64,000 nucleotides of DNA from Brevibacterium atlanticum (GCF_011617245.1 NZ_CP050152.1:3028503-3092502), one strand, 5' to 3'. Positions 8,136-17,230 are shown, counted from the stretch's first letter. The notes: generated by a model not told the origin, from the letters alone. Program-made: numbers and translations.

Positions 8136-9278
8136 TCAGCCCTTGAGCGTCACGCCGATCGAGTCGAGGGCGGCTTCGAGGCGAGCGACCGTGCCGTCGA
8201 TGTCTCCGAGCTTGTCGAGGCCGAACAGGCCGATGCGGAAGGACGAGAAGTCCTCGGGCTCATCGCACTGCAGCGGCACGCCCGCGGCGATCTGCACCCC
8301 GACCTCCTTGAAGTCGGCGCCGGTGGCCAGCTTCGGGTTGTCGGTGTGGACGACGACCACGCTCGGTGAGGCGAACTCGTCCGAGGCCACCGAGGGCAGA
8401 CCTCGATCGGCGAAGACCCGGCGCACGCGCTCGCCGAGCTCACGCTGAGCCGATTCGAGCTTGTCGAAGCCCCGTTCCTCGGTCTCGCGCATGAGCTCGA
8501 CATTGTGCGTGAGCGCATCGGTCGGCATCGTCGCGTGATACGGGGTCCGGCCCTCCTCGTAGTCATCGGCGATCGACAGCCACTTCTTCAGATCCATCGC
8601 GAAGCTCGTCGAGGTCGAGGCCTCGACAGCGGAGCGACCCGCAGAGTTGAGCATGACGTAGCCGGCGCACGGCGACCCGCTCCAGCCCTTCTGCGGAGCG
8701 GAGATGAGCACATCGACGCCGAGGTCGGTCATCGACGCCCACATCGCGCCCGAGGCGATGCAGTCGAGGACGAAGAGGCCGCCGACCGAATGCACGGCAT
8801 CGGCGACGGCCCGGACGTAGTCATCGGGCAGCAGCATCCCCGAGGCGGTCTCGACATGGGGAGCGAACACGACATCGGGCTTCTCGGCCTCGATGGCGGC
8901 GACCACCTCGGCGACGGGAGCCGGGGACCATGCCGACTGGTGCTCGGAGCTGTCGGCCGAAGCCTTGAGCACCGTCGTCTCCGAGGCGATGGACCCGGCA
9001 TCGAGGATCTGCGACCAGCGGAACGAGAAGAGTCCGTTGCGCACGACCAGCGCCTTCTTGCCCGTGGCGAGCTGACGGGCCACCGATTCCATCGCGTAGC
9101 TGCCGCCGCCGGGGACGATGGCCACCGCCTCGGCGTCGTAGGCCGAGCGCAGGATCCGGGTGATGTCCTGCATCACGGACACGAACCGCTTCGACATGTG
9201 GTTGAGCGAGCGGTCGGTGAAGACCACCGAGTACTCGAGCAGGCCGTCTGGGTCAACATCTTCGTGTGGCAAAGTCAT
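8136..9278 (-). CDS. class V PLP-dependent aminotransferase
   Basis: 380 residues from the chosen start. It shows the class V layout: PGGGSYAMESVARQL near the N-terminus, FVLDCIASGAM, and the PLP-binding Lys in SAPQKGWSG. Relatives are alanine-glyoxylate, serine-glyoxylate and serine-pyruvate aminotransferases. An in-frame upstream ATG at 9329 exists, but the extra 17 residues look random. The ATG at 9278 is preferred because TATGTT (9285-9290 on the plus strand) sits 6 nt before it, typical of a leaderless actinobacterial start. The neighbours do not reveal the amino donor; adjacency to the methyltransferase may be chance because the genes are convergent. Confidence 0.87.
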   Translation of the reverse strand: MTLPHEDVDPDGLLEYSVVFTDRSLNHMSKRFVSVMQDITRILRSAYDAEAVAIVPGGGSYAMESVARQLATGKKALVVRNGLFSFRWSQILDAGSIASETTVLKASADSSEHQSAWSPAPVAEVVAAIEAEKPDVVFAPHVETASGMLLPDDYVRAVADAVHSVGGLFVLDCIASGAMWASMTDLGVDVLISAPQKGWSGSPCAGYVMLNSAGRSAVEASTSTSFAMDLKKWLSIADDYEEGRTPYHATMPTDALTHNVELMRETEERGFDKLESAQRELGERVRRVFADRGLPSVASDEFASPSVVVVHTDNPKLATGADFKEVGVQIAAGVPLQCDEPEDFSSFRIGLFGLDKLGDIDGTVARLEAALDSIGVTLKG

Positions 9279-9284
9279 ATGCCT

Positions 9285-9290
9285 AACATA
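9285..9290 (-). promoter_or_regulatory. putative -10 box for leaderless aminotransferase mRNA
   Basis: On the minus strand TATGTT is followed by six bases (AGGCAT) and then the ATG at 9278. No Shine-Dalgarno sequence is present, consistent with initiation on a leaderless message. Confidence 0.45.
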
Positions 9291-9393
9291 GCCACTCAGC
9301 CGGCATTCGGGCCACCAACGGCGTGGCATGAGATCGAATCGACCGTCGCCGAGGCGGCGCGACGTCAGTCTCGCCCCTCACCGCGGCGACCGC

Positions 9394-9440
9394 GGCGTTC
9401 CGATCCCGCGTCACCGGGGCGTTCCGATCACCTGTCACCG
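9394..9440. repeat. 24-nt imperfect tandem repeat
   Basis: GGCGTTCCGATC recurs with a 24-nt period, each copy followed by a TCACCG stretch. It lies in the spacer between the aminotransferase start and the gnd stop, where no gene is supported. Confidence 0.55.
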
Positions 9441-9454
9441 CGACCCCGCAACGA

Positions 9455-11005
9455 TCAGACTTCGACTTCGCTGCGATCGCCCGACCACAGAGTATGGAAG
9501 ACTCCCGGACGGTCATTGCGCGCATACGTGTGGGAGCCGAAGCGGTCCCGCTGCGCCTGAATGAGCGCCGCGCTGCCGGCCTCGGCACGCAGCCCGTCGT
9601 AGTAGGCCAGCGTGGAGGCGAGCCCGGGCACCGGAATGCCGCGGCCCATCGCACGGATCACGGTCGAACGCAGAGCATCCTGACAACGCCCGGCGACGTC
9701 GCGGACATAGCCGTCGGCGAGCAGAGTCGCCGGCCCGGTCTCGGCGCTGTAGGCGTCGACGATCCGGTCGAGCAGGCGCGCCCGGATGATGCATCCGGCC
9801 CGCCAGATGGAGGCGAGGTCTCCGAGGTCGACCTCCCACCCGTACTCACGTGCCCCGGCCGAGATCTCGTGGAATCCCTGTACGTAGGCCATCACCTTGC
9901 CCAACAGCAGGGCCCGTCCGATCTCGTCGATCTGCGCCGCACACTCATCACCGTCGGGACTCGGACTCACGCGGATGTCGGCGCTGACGTCGTCGAACTC
10001 GGTGCCGCAGAGGATCCCCGCGGCGTGGGGACGCGGCCCCGCGAGCTTTCTGCCCTCCGCCCGCAGAACGACCGCGGATGACAGCGATCGGGAGAAGACC
10101 GCCTCGGCGACGGTGGGCACCGGAACCCCGAGGTCGAGACCCACCTGAGCGGTCCATGCACCGGTGCCCTTGGCCTTCGCCGCATCGGCGACGATGTCGA
10201 CGAAGGCGCTGCCCGTGGCCGCGTCGACGTGGGCCAGCACATCGGCGGTGATCTCGATGAGGTAGGACTCGAGCTCGCTGTCGTTCCACCGCTCGAAGAC
10301 CTCGGCGATCTCGGTCGGGGCCATTCCGAGTCCGTCGCGCAGAAGGGTGAACGCTTCGGCGATGAGCTGCATATCGGCATATTCGATGCCGTTGTGGACC
10401 ATCTTCACGAAGTGACCGGCACCGTCCGTGCCGATGTGAGCGACGCAGGGCGAACCGGAGTCGCCGGTCGATGCGGAATCGGCGACCAATTCGGAGCCGG
10501 CGGCCGATGCGTCTCCTGCTCTGGCCGCGATGGGCTCGAGCAGCGGACGCAGTCGCTCCCACGCCGCGGCGGATCCACCGACCATGAGCGAGGGGCCGAG
10601 CAGGGCACCGACCTCTCCCCCGGAGATGCCGACACCGGCGAACTCGATGCCAGTGCCCTCCAATCGCCGGCCGCGGGCGATGGTGTCTTGGAAGTGCGAA
10701 TTGCCGCCGTCGACGATGATGTCACCGGCAGCGAAGACCTCGGCGAGGTCGGCGATCGCCGAATCCGTGGCCCGTCCGGCATTGACCATGAGGATGGCCA
10801 CCCGCGGTCCGGTGAGCTTCTCGGCGAGGTCGCCCGGACTCGAGGCGACAATGAATTCCGCCTCGGGGAAGTCCGTTGCCACCGACTGCGCTCGGGCGAC
10901 GTCATGGTCGTAGATCGCCACCCTGTGACCAGACGATCGGGCGAGGTTGCGGGCCAGATTCGACCCCATCACACCGGTCCCGATCACCGCGACATCGGCC
11001 TTCAT
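9455..11005 (-). CDS. gnd: 6-phosphogluconate dehydrogenase, decarboxylating (NADP-type Gnd)
   Basis: 516 residues. It oxidatively decarboxylates 6-phosphogluconate to ribulose 5-phosphate in the cytosolic pentose phosphate pathway. Dinucleotide motif GTGVMGSNLARN at 9-20, substrate/catalytic segments FAGVGISGGEVGAL (about 122) and KMVHNGIEYAD (about 200), and the C-terminal sugar-phosphate region are all present. Start ATG at 11005 is preferred over upstream options because GGAAGGGG lies 7 nt before it. About 20 extra residues rich in Ala/Ser/Asp (165-186) interrupt the region before CVAHIG, making it longer than the usual 470-485 residues. Divergent from gluconokinase, so the pair makes gluconate into ribulose 5-phosphate. 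Confidence 0.95.
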   Translation of the reverse strand: MKADVAVIGTGVMGSNLARNLARSSGHRVAIYDHDVARAQSVATDFPEAEFIVASSPGDLAEKLTGPRVAILMVNAGRATDSAIADLAEVFAAGDIIVDGGNSHFQDTIARGRRLEGTGIEFAGVGISGGEVGALLGPSLMVGGSAAAWERLRPLLEPIAARAGDASAAGSELVADSASTGDSGSPCVAHIGTDGAGHFVKMVHNGIEYADMQLIAEAFTLLRDGLGMAPTEIAEVFERWNDSELESYLIEITADVLAHVDAATGSAFVDIVADAAKAKGTGAWTAQVGLDLGVPVPTVAEAVFSRSLSSAVVLRAEGRKLAGPRPHAAGILCGTEFDDVSADIRVSPSPDGDECAAQIDEIGRALLLGKVMAYVQGFHEISAGAREYGWEVDLGDLASIWRAGCIIRARLLDRIVDAYSAETGPATLLADGYVRDVAGRCQDALRSTVIRAMGRGIPVPGLASTLAYYDGLRAEAGSAALIQAQRDRFGSHTYARNDRPGVFHTLWSGDRSEVEV

Positions 11006-11085
11006 CAGCATTCCCCTTCCCTGGGAGCGGCGATGTTGACAGTCACTCGCCACCAGCACTACGGTGCAATAAATCTGTTTTAATT

Positions 11086-11098
11086 ACCGATTATAGGT
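11086..11098. promoter_or_regulatory. candidate GntR-family operator between gnd and gntK
   Basis: ACCGATTATAGGT is a near-perfect palindrome (ACCGAT and ATAGGT with one central base; one mismatch between half-sites) in the A/T-rich 125-nt divergent promoter region. Small palindromes of this kind are typical FCD-GntR sites. The cognate regulator would be the one at 13180-13902. Inference. Confidence 0.4.
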
Positions 11099-11130
11099 TT
11101 TTCCTCATATTTTATCGAGAGGTTTCGGAC

Positions 11131-11694
11131 ATGGGCCAACGCCCTTCCTCTTCACCGCTCGTCATCATGGGTGTCTCGGGAACCGGCAAGACCGTCCTCG
11201 GCGCGCAGGTGGCGCAGGCCCTCGACCGCCGCTTCGTCGACGCCGATGATCTCCACTCCGCGGCGAACAAGGCGAAGATGGCGTCGGGCACACCGCTCGA
11301 CGACGATGATCGTGCCCCGTGGCTGGCCGCCGTCGCCGCCGAAGCCGGCCGCACTCCAGCTCCCGTGATCGCGTGCTCGGCGCTCAAGCGTTCCTACCGG
11401 GATCTGCTCCGCCGGGCAGCACCCGGCCTCGTCTTCATCCACCTCGACGGCCCCAGAGAGGTCATTGCCGGCCATCTGGCCCGCCGCGACCACGAGTTCA
11501 TGTCCCCGGACCTGCTCGACTCACAGCTGGCCACGCTCGAACCGCTGACCGGCGACGAAGCTCACTCCGTCGTCGATGTCGACCAGACGATTCCGGCAGT
11601 CCTCGATGCCATCCTCGTCGAACTCAAGCGGCTGAACCACACTGGCACAGTCGATTACCACACCGGCCCGATCGGCAACACCGACCGTCTGTGA
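11131..11694 (+). CDS. gntK: gluconokinase
   Basis: 187 residues, the normal length of thermoresistant gluconokinase. P-loop GVSGTGKT at 14-21, substrate region VDADDLHSAANKAKMASGTPLDD, CSALKRSYRDLLR and a LID-like HLARRDHEFMSPDLLDSQLATLEPL are all family hallmarks. It phosphorylates D-gluconate to 6-phosphogluconate. The ATG at 11131 is chosen over a longer frame because GAGAGG precedes it and the protein begins directly with the P-loop strand. It lies upstream of the gntP permease (56-nt gap) and divergent from gnd, completing a gluconate catabolic unit. Confidence 0.95.
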   Translation: MGQRPSSSPLVIMGVSGTGKTVLGAQVAQALDRRFVDADDLHSAANKAKMASGTPLDDDDRAPWLAAVAAEAGRTPAPVIACSALKRSYRDLLRRAAPGLVFIHLDGPREVIAGHLARRDHEFMSPDLLDSQLATLEPLTGDEAHSVVDVDQTIPAVLDAILVELKRLNHTGTVDYHTGPIGNTDRL

Positions 11695-11750
11695 TCATGA
11701 CTCACCATCGCACCGCCCGACCGTCCACCTGACCTCAAGGAAGAGGAACC

Positions 11751-13154
11751 ATGACCGACCTCGAATTGGCCTGGACCCTGCCCTCGCCGGCACTCCTCGG
11801 ACTCGCCGCCGTGGCCATCGCTCTGCTGCTCCTGCTCATCATCAAGGCGCGGCTGCACGCCTTCATCGCCCTCGTCATCGTCAGCGTCCTCACCGCTCTG
11901 GCCTCGGGCATCCGCCCCGGCGACCTCATCGAGGTCCTCTATGACGGTTTCGGTTCCACCCTGGCCAGCGTCGCCCTGCTCGTCGGTCTCGGCGCGATGC
12001 TCGGACGCATGCTCGAACTCTCCGGCGGCGCCGAGGTGCTCACCGACTCCCTCATCCGGCTCTTCGGTCAGAAGCGCGCCCCGCTGGCACTCGGAGTGAC
12101 TTCCCTGCTCTTCGGGTTCCCCATCTTCTTCGACGCCGGCCTCGTCGTCATGCTCCCGATCATCTTCACGATCGCGCGCCGCCTCGGCGGGTCTCTGCTT
12201 CTCTACGCAATGCCCGCGGCGATGGCGTTCTCCGCGATGCACATCTTCGTGCCGCCGCACCCCGGCCCCGTTGCGGCCTCCGGCCTGCTCGGGGCGAATG
12301 TCGGACTCGTACTCATCTGCGGGCTCATCATCGCGATCCCCACCTGGTACCTCACCGGCTACCTCTTCGGGCTCATCATCGGACGACGCATCGACGTCGC
12401 CGTTCCCGATGTCCTCTCCGGCGGTAAGAACAGCGCCTTCGCCGAGTTCTCCTCCAAACCGAAGCTCAGCCACGTCATCATCCTTCTCGTCCTGCCGCTG
12501 ATCCTCATCTTCCTCAACACCGGGCTCAACTTCGCCGGGGAGGCCGGCTGGGTCGACGTCGAGTCCACTCCCATCGCCTCCCTGCGTCTGCTCGGCGAAA
12601 CACCGATCGCTCTCCTCATCACAGTCATCATGGCCATGTGGCTGCTCGGCTGGCGGCAGAACAAGGGCCCCAGCCTCGTCGAGACCGTCGTCGACTCGGC
12701 CCTCGGACCCGTCTGCTCGATCATCCTCATCACCGGTGCCGGCGGTATGTTCGGCGGTGTCCTGCGCGCCAGCGGCATCGGCGACTCCCTCGCCGATTCG
12801 CTCGCCGCGCTCGGTCTGCCGGTCATCGTCGCCGGCTTCGTCATCGCCGCGATCGTCCGCATCGCCCAGGGTTCGGCGACAGTGGCACTGACCACGGCGG
12901 CCGCGCTCGTGCAGCCGATCGTCGTGGGCAGTCCGGACCTCTCGAGCCTGCAGGTCGTCGCCATCGTGCTCTCGCTGGCCGCAGGTTCGGTCTTCGCCAG
13001 CCACGTCAACGACTCCGGTTTCTGGCTGGTCTCCCGCTTCTTCGGCATGGACACGAAGACGACGCTGAAGACGTGGACAGTCGCCGAGTCGCTGCTCGGC
13101 GCGGTCGGCTTCATCTTCAGCTTCGCCCTCTACGGGATCGTCAGTCTGTTCTGA
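11751..13154 (+). CDS. gntP: GntP-family gluconate:H+ symporter
   Basis: 467 residues, almost entirely hydrophobic with about 12-14 membrane segments. Family segments include LIIKARLHAFIALVIVS, GFPIFFDAGLVVMLPI, FVPPHPGPVAAS and GSATVALTTAAALVQPI. It imports gluconate (or related aldonates) with protons and is placed directly after gluconokinase. RBS AAGGAAGAGGAA lies just before ATG 11751. The stop is 25 nt from the convergent GntR gene, with no obvious terminator between them. Confidence 0.95.
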   Translation: MTDLELAWTLPSPALLGLAAVAIALLLLLIIKARLHAFIALVIVSVLTALASGIRPGDLIEVLYDGFGSTLASVALLVGLGAMLGRMLELSGGAEVLTDSLIRLFGQKRAPLALGVTSLLFGFPIFFDAGLVVMLPIIFTIARRLGGSLLLYAMPAAMAFSAMHIFVPPHPGPVAASGLLGANVGLVLICGLIIAIPTWYLTGYLFGLIIGRRIDVAVPDVLSGGKNSAFAEFSSKPKLSHVIILLVLPLILIFLNTGLNFAGEAGWVDVESTPIASLRLLGETPIALLITVIMAMWLLGWRQNKGPSLVETVVDSALGPVCSIILITGAGGMFGGVLRASGIGDSLADSLAALGLPVIVAGFVIAAIVRIAQGSATVALTTAAALVQPIVVGSPDLSSLQVVAIVLSLAAGSVFASHVNDSGFWLVSRFFGMDTKTTLKTWTVAESLLGAVGFIFSFALYGIVSLF

Positions 13155-13179
13155 CGCCCGTCATCCTGAGTCGTCGGCC

Positions 13180-13902
13180 TTACCGGCTGGGGCGACGGGG
13201 CTCGTCGGCCCAGACGCTGCCCATCTCGTCGTCGGCTTTTGCCACGATCTTCGCCATCGCCTCTCGTGCCCGGTCAGGCTCCTGTCGGCCGATCGAATCG
13301 GCGACGTCGAAATGCCACTGCAGGGCATCGGGATGCGGGAACTGCGGCATGAGACCGGCCCCGGTGCGTCCGGCGAGAATCTCTCCGATGACCGTGTCGA
13401 ACGCCGCGAAGAGCTCATTGCCGCCGGCGCCCAGAACCACCCGGTGGAAGGCGACATCGGCGTCGAGGAATGCCTCGACGTCTCCCTGCCGACCGCTCGA
13501 GCGCATCCGTGCGGCCAGAGTCATGATCTCCTCGGCAGCCTCGGCCGTGGCATGCTGCGCCGCCAGCGCCGCCGCCTCGGGTTCGATGGCCACGCGCAGT
13601 TCGGTCAGAGACCGCAGCTGACCGGCCGGGGCCTCGGTCATCCGCCATCGGATGACGAGCGGGTCGAGAAGCGTCCATTCGCTCATCGCGAGCACCACGA
13701 GTCCGACCCGCTTGACCGGCCGCAGCATGCCGAGGGATTCGAGAACACGGACGACTTCACGGACGACAGACAGCGACACGTCGTAGCGAGCCCGCAGGTC
13801 CTCGGCTCTGACGATGGTCCCTGCAGCCAGGCGACCTGCAACGATGTCCTGACCGACCTGGTCGCGCAGGCGCTCGTGGAGATTGCGGGGATTGCCCGTC
13901 AC
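13180..13902 (-). CDS. GntR/FCD-family transcriptional regulator
   Basis: 240 residues. An N-terminal winged helix (about 10-75: ERLRDQVGQDIVAGRLAAG ... YDVSLSVVREVVRVLESLGML) is followed by a helical FCD ligand domain (metal-ligand-like D and H residues in FLDADVAFHRVVLGAGGNELF and HFDVADSI). Such regulators usually repress sugar-acid genes, so gluconate or 6-phosphogluconate is the probable effector, given the convergent gntK-gntP genes. Start GTG at 13902 overlaps the ispE stop as GTGA, so translation is coupled to ispE. A 59-residue upstream extension is just ispE read in another frame. Confidence 0.9.
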   Translation of the reverse strand: MTGNPRNLHERLRDQVGQDIVAGRLAAGTIVRAEDLRARYDVSLSVVREVVRVLESLGMLRPVKRVGLVVLAMSEWTLLDPLVIRWRMTEAPAGQLRSLTELRVAIEPEAAALAAQHATAEAAEEIMTLAARMRSSGRQGDVEAFLDADVAFHRVVLGAGGNELFAAFDTVIGEILAGRTGAGLMPQFPHPDALQWHFDVADSIGRQEPDRAREAMAKIVAKADDEMGSVWADEPRRPSR

Positions 13903-14849
13903 GATCCGGCCACCACATGCGCGCCGGGAGCCGGTCCGGTCGTGCGCAGGGCCTCGTTGACTCCGCGAGTGGCCTGGAGCAGCACCGCGAGGTCGAGGGC
14001 GTGGTGGGCGTCGCGGGCGAGGAATCCGATCGTCGGCCCCGATCCGCTGAGCAGGGGCAGCAGGGCGCCGGCGGCGCACCCGGCCTCCATCACCTCGGCG
14101 ATCTCGGGCATGCAGGACACGGCCGCCTCGGTGAGGTCGTTGGCCGCGTGGTCGGCGAGCGCCTCCGGTTCGCCGGCGGCGAGCGCCGTGAGCACCTCAT
14201 CAGGAACGACAGCCGGGGTCGGGGTGGGGTGGAGTTCGTCGAAGCGGGCGTAGACATCGCGGGTCGGCAGTGGCCTCGCCGAGGTGGCCATCACCCAGTG
14301 GAAGGTTCCGCGGGTGAGGACGGGGCTGAGTCTCTCCCCGCGCCCATGGCCGATGGCGGTGCCCCCGCGCAGGAGGAACGCGACATCCGCACCTACCGCC
14401 ACGGCCACCTCGTGGAGGACGGCGTCGTCGACTCCCCCGATGAGGTGGGCGGCGCCGATGAGGGCGGCGGCCGCATCAGCCGATCCCCCGCCCATTCCGC
14501 CTGCCACCGGAATCTGCTTGTCGATGACGATGTCGAGCTCGCGCAGCACCTCGACGTCCCTCCCGTCCTCGAGGGCGGCGATGAGGGTGTCGACGGCGCA
14601 CCGGGCGAGGTTCGACTCGTCACCGGGCACCGCGGCATCCGCGTAGCGTCCCTGGACGATGATCGACCGCGTCCCGCCGGGAATGAGGGTCAGCGTCTCG
14701 CCGAGATTGAGCGCCTGAAACACGGTCGCGAGCTCGTGATACCCGTCGTCGCCGGCCTCACCCACGCCGAGGTGGATGTTGATCTTCCCCGGCGCCCACA
14801 CCTTCACCGGTGCGGGAGCCGTCGAGAACGGGTGCAGCCGCGTGGTCAT
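13899..14849 (-). CDS. ispE: 4-diphosphocytidyl-2-C-methyl-D-erythritol kinase
   Basis: 316 residues of the GHMP kinase family. The N-terminal VKVWAPGKINIHLGV and the glycine-rich ATP motif PVAGGMGGGSADAAAAL are diagnostic of IspE, as is GSGPTIGFLA near the C-terminus. It phosphorylates CDP-methylerythritol in the MEP isoprenoid pathway. Start ATG at 14849 overlaps the rsmA stop (ATGA), and its stop overlaps the regulator start (GTGA), giving a tightly coupled rsmA-ispE-gntR unit. Confidence 0.95.
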   Translation of the reverse strand: MTTRLHPFSTAPAPVKVWAPGKINIHLGVGEAGDDGYHELATVFQALNLGETLTLIPGGTRSIIVQGRYADAAVPGDESNLARCAVDTLIAALEDGRDVEVLRELDIVIDKQIPVAGGMGGGSADAAAALIGAAHLIGGVDDAVLHEVAVAVGADVAFLLRGGTAIGHGRGERLSPVLTRGTFHWVMATSARPLPTRDVYARFDELHPTPTPAVVPDEVLTALAAGEPEALADHAANDLTEAAVSCMPEIAEVMEAGCAAGALLPLLSGSGPTIGFLARDAHHALDLAVLLQATRGVNEALRTTGPAPGAHVVAGS

Positions 14850-15796
14850 GTCGAGGATCCCTCGGCGGGGTCAGTGGGGTCGGGTGGGGCCGGGTCGGCG
14901 GCGGTCGGAGCGCTGCCGGCGACGTCGACATCGGCGGAGGGGTCGGCGACGGCGGAGGGGTCGGCGACGGTTGCGAGGCGTTCGAAGGCAGCGACGCCGA
15001 GTGCTTCGCCGCGAGTCTTCGGGTCGATGCCGGCGGCGGTGAGCAGCTCCTCGGCTCGCTGCGCGCTCCCGGCCCACCCGGACAGGGCGGCCCGGAGGGT
15101 CTTGCGGCGCTGGGCGAAGGCGGCGTCGATGAGGGTGAAGAGGCGTCGGCGGACTGCCGGGTCGCGGTCGGTGCGGGTGACGTCGATGCGGACGAGGCCG
15201 GAGTCGATGTTCGGGGCCGGCCAGAATACGTTCTTGCCGATCCGTCCGGCCAGACGCACATCGCCGTACCACTGGGCCTTGACGCTGGGGACACCGTAGG
15301 TGCGGGAGCCGGGTGCGGCAGCCAGACGCTCTGCCACCTCGAGCTGGACCATGACGAGCACGGTAATCAGGCTCGGGAAGGTCTCGAGGAAGTGCAGGAG
15401 CACGGGTACGGCCACGTTGTACGGCAGGTTCGCCACGAGGGCGTCGGGGTTGTTCGGGGCCGGCAACTCGGTGACCTTGAGGGCGTCGGCGTTGATCAGG
15501 GCGAAGGGGGCTTCGGCGCCGGCGCACGTGTCCACGGTGCTCGGCAGCTTCTTCGCAAGCTCTTCGTCGATCTCGACAGCGGTGACACTGTGTCCGGCCT
15601 CAAGGAGGCCGAGAGTGAGCGAGCCGAGGCCCGGCCCGATCTCGACGACGTTCGAAGCGGCATTGAGTCCGGCGGCGGTGACGATCGAGCGCACGGTATT
15701 GGGGTCGATGACGAAGTTCTGCCCCTTCTGCTTCGTCGGGCGCAGACCGATGTCAGCGGCAAGTTCGCGGATGTCGCGGGCGGTCAGTAACGTCAC
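14846..15796 (-). CDS. rsmA: 16S rRNA (adenine1518-N6/adenine1519-N6)-dimethyltransferase
   Basis: 316 residues. It dimethylates two adjacent adenines in the 3' helix of 16S rRNA during 30S maturation. Motifs: KQKGQNFVIDPN, SAM-binding VEIGPGLGSLT, VEIDEELAKKL, and catalytic NLPYNVAVP. The C-terminus carries a Pro/Asp/Ala-rich tail from about residue 285 that is outside the conserved fold. GTG at 15796 is chosen because TAAGTT (15804-15809 plus-strand coordinates) lies 7 nt upstream, the leaderless pattern seen elsewhere here; a TTG two codons earlier is the alternative. First gene of the operon with ispE. Confidence 0.95.
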   Translation of the reverse strand: MTLLTARDIRELAADIGLRPTKQKGQNFVIDPNTVRSIVTAAGLNAASNVVEIGPGLGSLTLGLLEAGHSVTAVEIDEELAKKLPSTVDTCAGAEAPFALINADALKVTELPAPNNPDALVANLPYNVAVPVLLHFLETFPSLITVLVMVQLEVAERLAAAPGSRTYGVPSVKAQWYGDVRLAGRIGKNVFWPAPNIDSGLVRIDVTRTDRDPAVRRRLFTLIDAAFAQRRKTLRAALSGWAGSAQRAEELLTAAGIDPKTRGEALGVAAFERLATVADPSAVADPSADVDVAGSAPTAADPAPPDPTDPAEGSST

Positions 15797-16012
15797 AGCC
15801 AACAACTTACAGCACTGTCCGGCTGGCACAATCACCGCGCGTCCGGCGGTTCGGCGGCAGACGGACCAGGCAGCATCGGGTCGGACAGACCGTCCCGCAG
15901 CTGCGCATACGGACCCGGCCGCGCCCGGGCGGACCGGCCCGCATCCGGACGGACGCTGGGGCCACCTCGGCGAGGTATCTGCTGCCACCCCGCGGACGAT
16001 AGGGTTAAGGCT

Positions 16013-17230
16013 ATGGATCCGCAGACTCTGACCGAACTGCTCGACGTCGCCGTGCTCGACCGGCTCGATCGCATCGACGATCTGCCCGAGGACGACCTCG
16101 CCCGGTCGAAGGCGCTGCGGAAGGAGGGCTATTCCGCCGAGGTGACCGCCGCCCTGCTCACTCAGGCTCAGCTGCGCAAGGAGGCGGCCGCGAAGCTCGG
16201 TCCCTTCGCCGAGGACATGCTCTTCACCCGCGACGGGCTCGCCCAGGCGACCCGGCTGCCGGTCGCCGCCCACCACGCCCGCCGCCTCATCGGCGAGGTG
16301 CCGGACGACGCGGCGTTCCGCATCGCCGACCTCGGGTGCGGCATCGGTGCGGACGCGGTTGCCTTCGCCGGGATGGGGGCGCACGTGTCCGCCGTCGACG
16401 CCGACGAGGTCACGGCCGCCATCGCCGCCTTCAACCTCCGCCACCTCCCCGACGCCGCAGTCGAGCACGCCCGCGCCGAGGACGTCGACCTCACGGGCTT
16501 CGACGGCCTGTGGTTCGACCCTGCCCGGCGCACGATCGGCAAGGCCGACAAGCGCGGATCGACTGCGCGCATCACCGACCCCGAGGCCTTCTCCCCCTCC
16601 CTGTCCTGGGTCATCGAGCAGGCGAGCGCGGCGAAGGCCGCCGGAGTGAAGCTCGGCCCCGCCCTCGACCACGGCCTCATCCCTGGCGATGCCGAGGCCC
16701 AATGGGTCTCCCACAGCGGCGAGGTCGTCGAGGTCTGCCTCTACTTCGGCGCCGCCCGTCAACGTCCCGGCCGCAGCGCACTGATCATGGGCGAGCGCAC
16801 CCTGCTCGTCCACGAGGACGACCTGCCCGATTCGGACGAAGCGGGAATCGGGGAACTCGGTCAGTACCTGCTCGAGCCCGACGGTGCGATCGTGCGCGCC
16901 GGCCTCGTCACCGCCCTGTGCGCACCCCTGCAGGCGCGTCGGATCAACCCGACGATCGCGTATCTGACCACCGACGTCGAACCGAGCGGACCGGCCGCCG
17001 CCGGGACCACCGCCTTTGAGATCGTCGACGTTCTGCCCGCGAAGATCCCGAGCCTGCGCAAGGCTCTCGTCGCCCGCGGCATCGGCTCGGTCGTGATCAA
17101 GAAGCGCGGCGCCGACATCATTCCTGACCAGGTGCGCCGTCAGCTCAAGCTGCCCAAGGGCGACAAGGCGACACTCGTGTTCACCCGCCTCGGCGACAAG
17201 CACGTCGTCCTGCTCACGCATCCGGTGTGA
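16013..17230 (+). CDS. class I SAM-dependent methyltransferase with THUMP-like domain
   Basis: 405 residues. A Rossmann methyltransferase core carries the SAM motif RIADLGCGIGADAVAF (about 105) and acidic loop VDADEV; DGLWFDPARRT resembles motif IV. A C-terminal THUMP-like region (about 320-405, DVLPAKIPSLRKALVARGIGSVVIKKRG) follows. This architecture is typical of an uncharacterised actinobacterial family, presumably acting on RNA. ATG at 16013 has no Shine-Dalgarno; TAGGGT at 16000-16005 is 7 nt upstream, again leaderless-like. It is divergent from rsmA. The substrate is unknown. Confidence 0.85.
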   Translation: MDPQTLTELLDVAVLDRLDRIDDLPEDDLARSKALRKEGYSAEVTAALLTQAQLRKEAAAKLGPFAEDMLFTRDGLAQATRLPVAAHHARRLIGEVPDDAAFRIADLGCGIGADAVAFAGMGAHVSAVDADEVTAAIAAFNLRHLPDAAVEHARAEDVDLTGFDGLWFDPARRTIGKADKRGSTARITDPEAFSPSLSWVIEQASAAKAAGVKLGPALDHGLIPGDAEAQWVSHSGEVVEVCLYFGAARQRPGRSALIMGERTLLVHEDDLPDSDEAGIGELGQYLLEPDGAIVRAGLVTALCAPLQARRINPTIAYLTTDVEPSGPAAAGTTAFEIVDVLPAKIPSLRKALVARGIGSVVIKKRGADIIPDQVRRQLKLPKGDKATLVFTRLGDKHVVLLTHPV

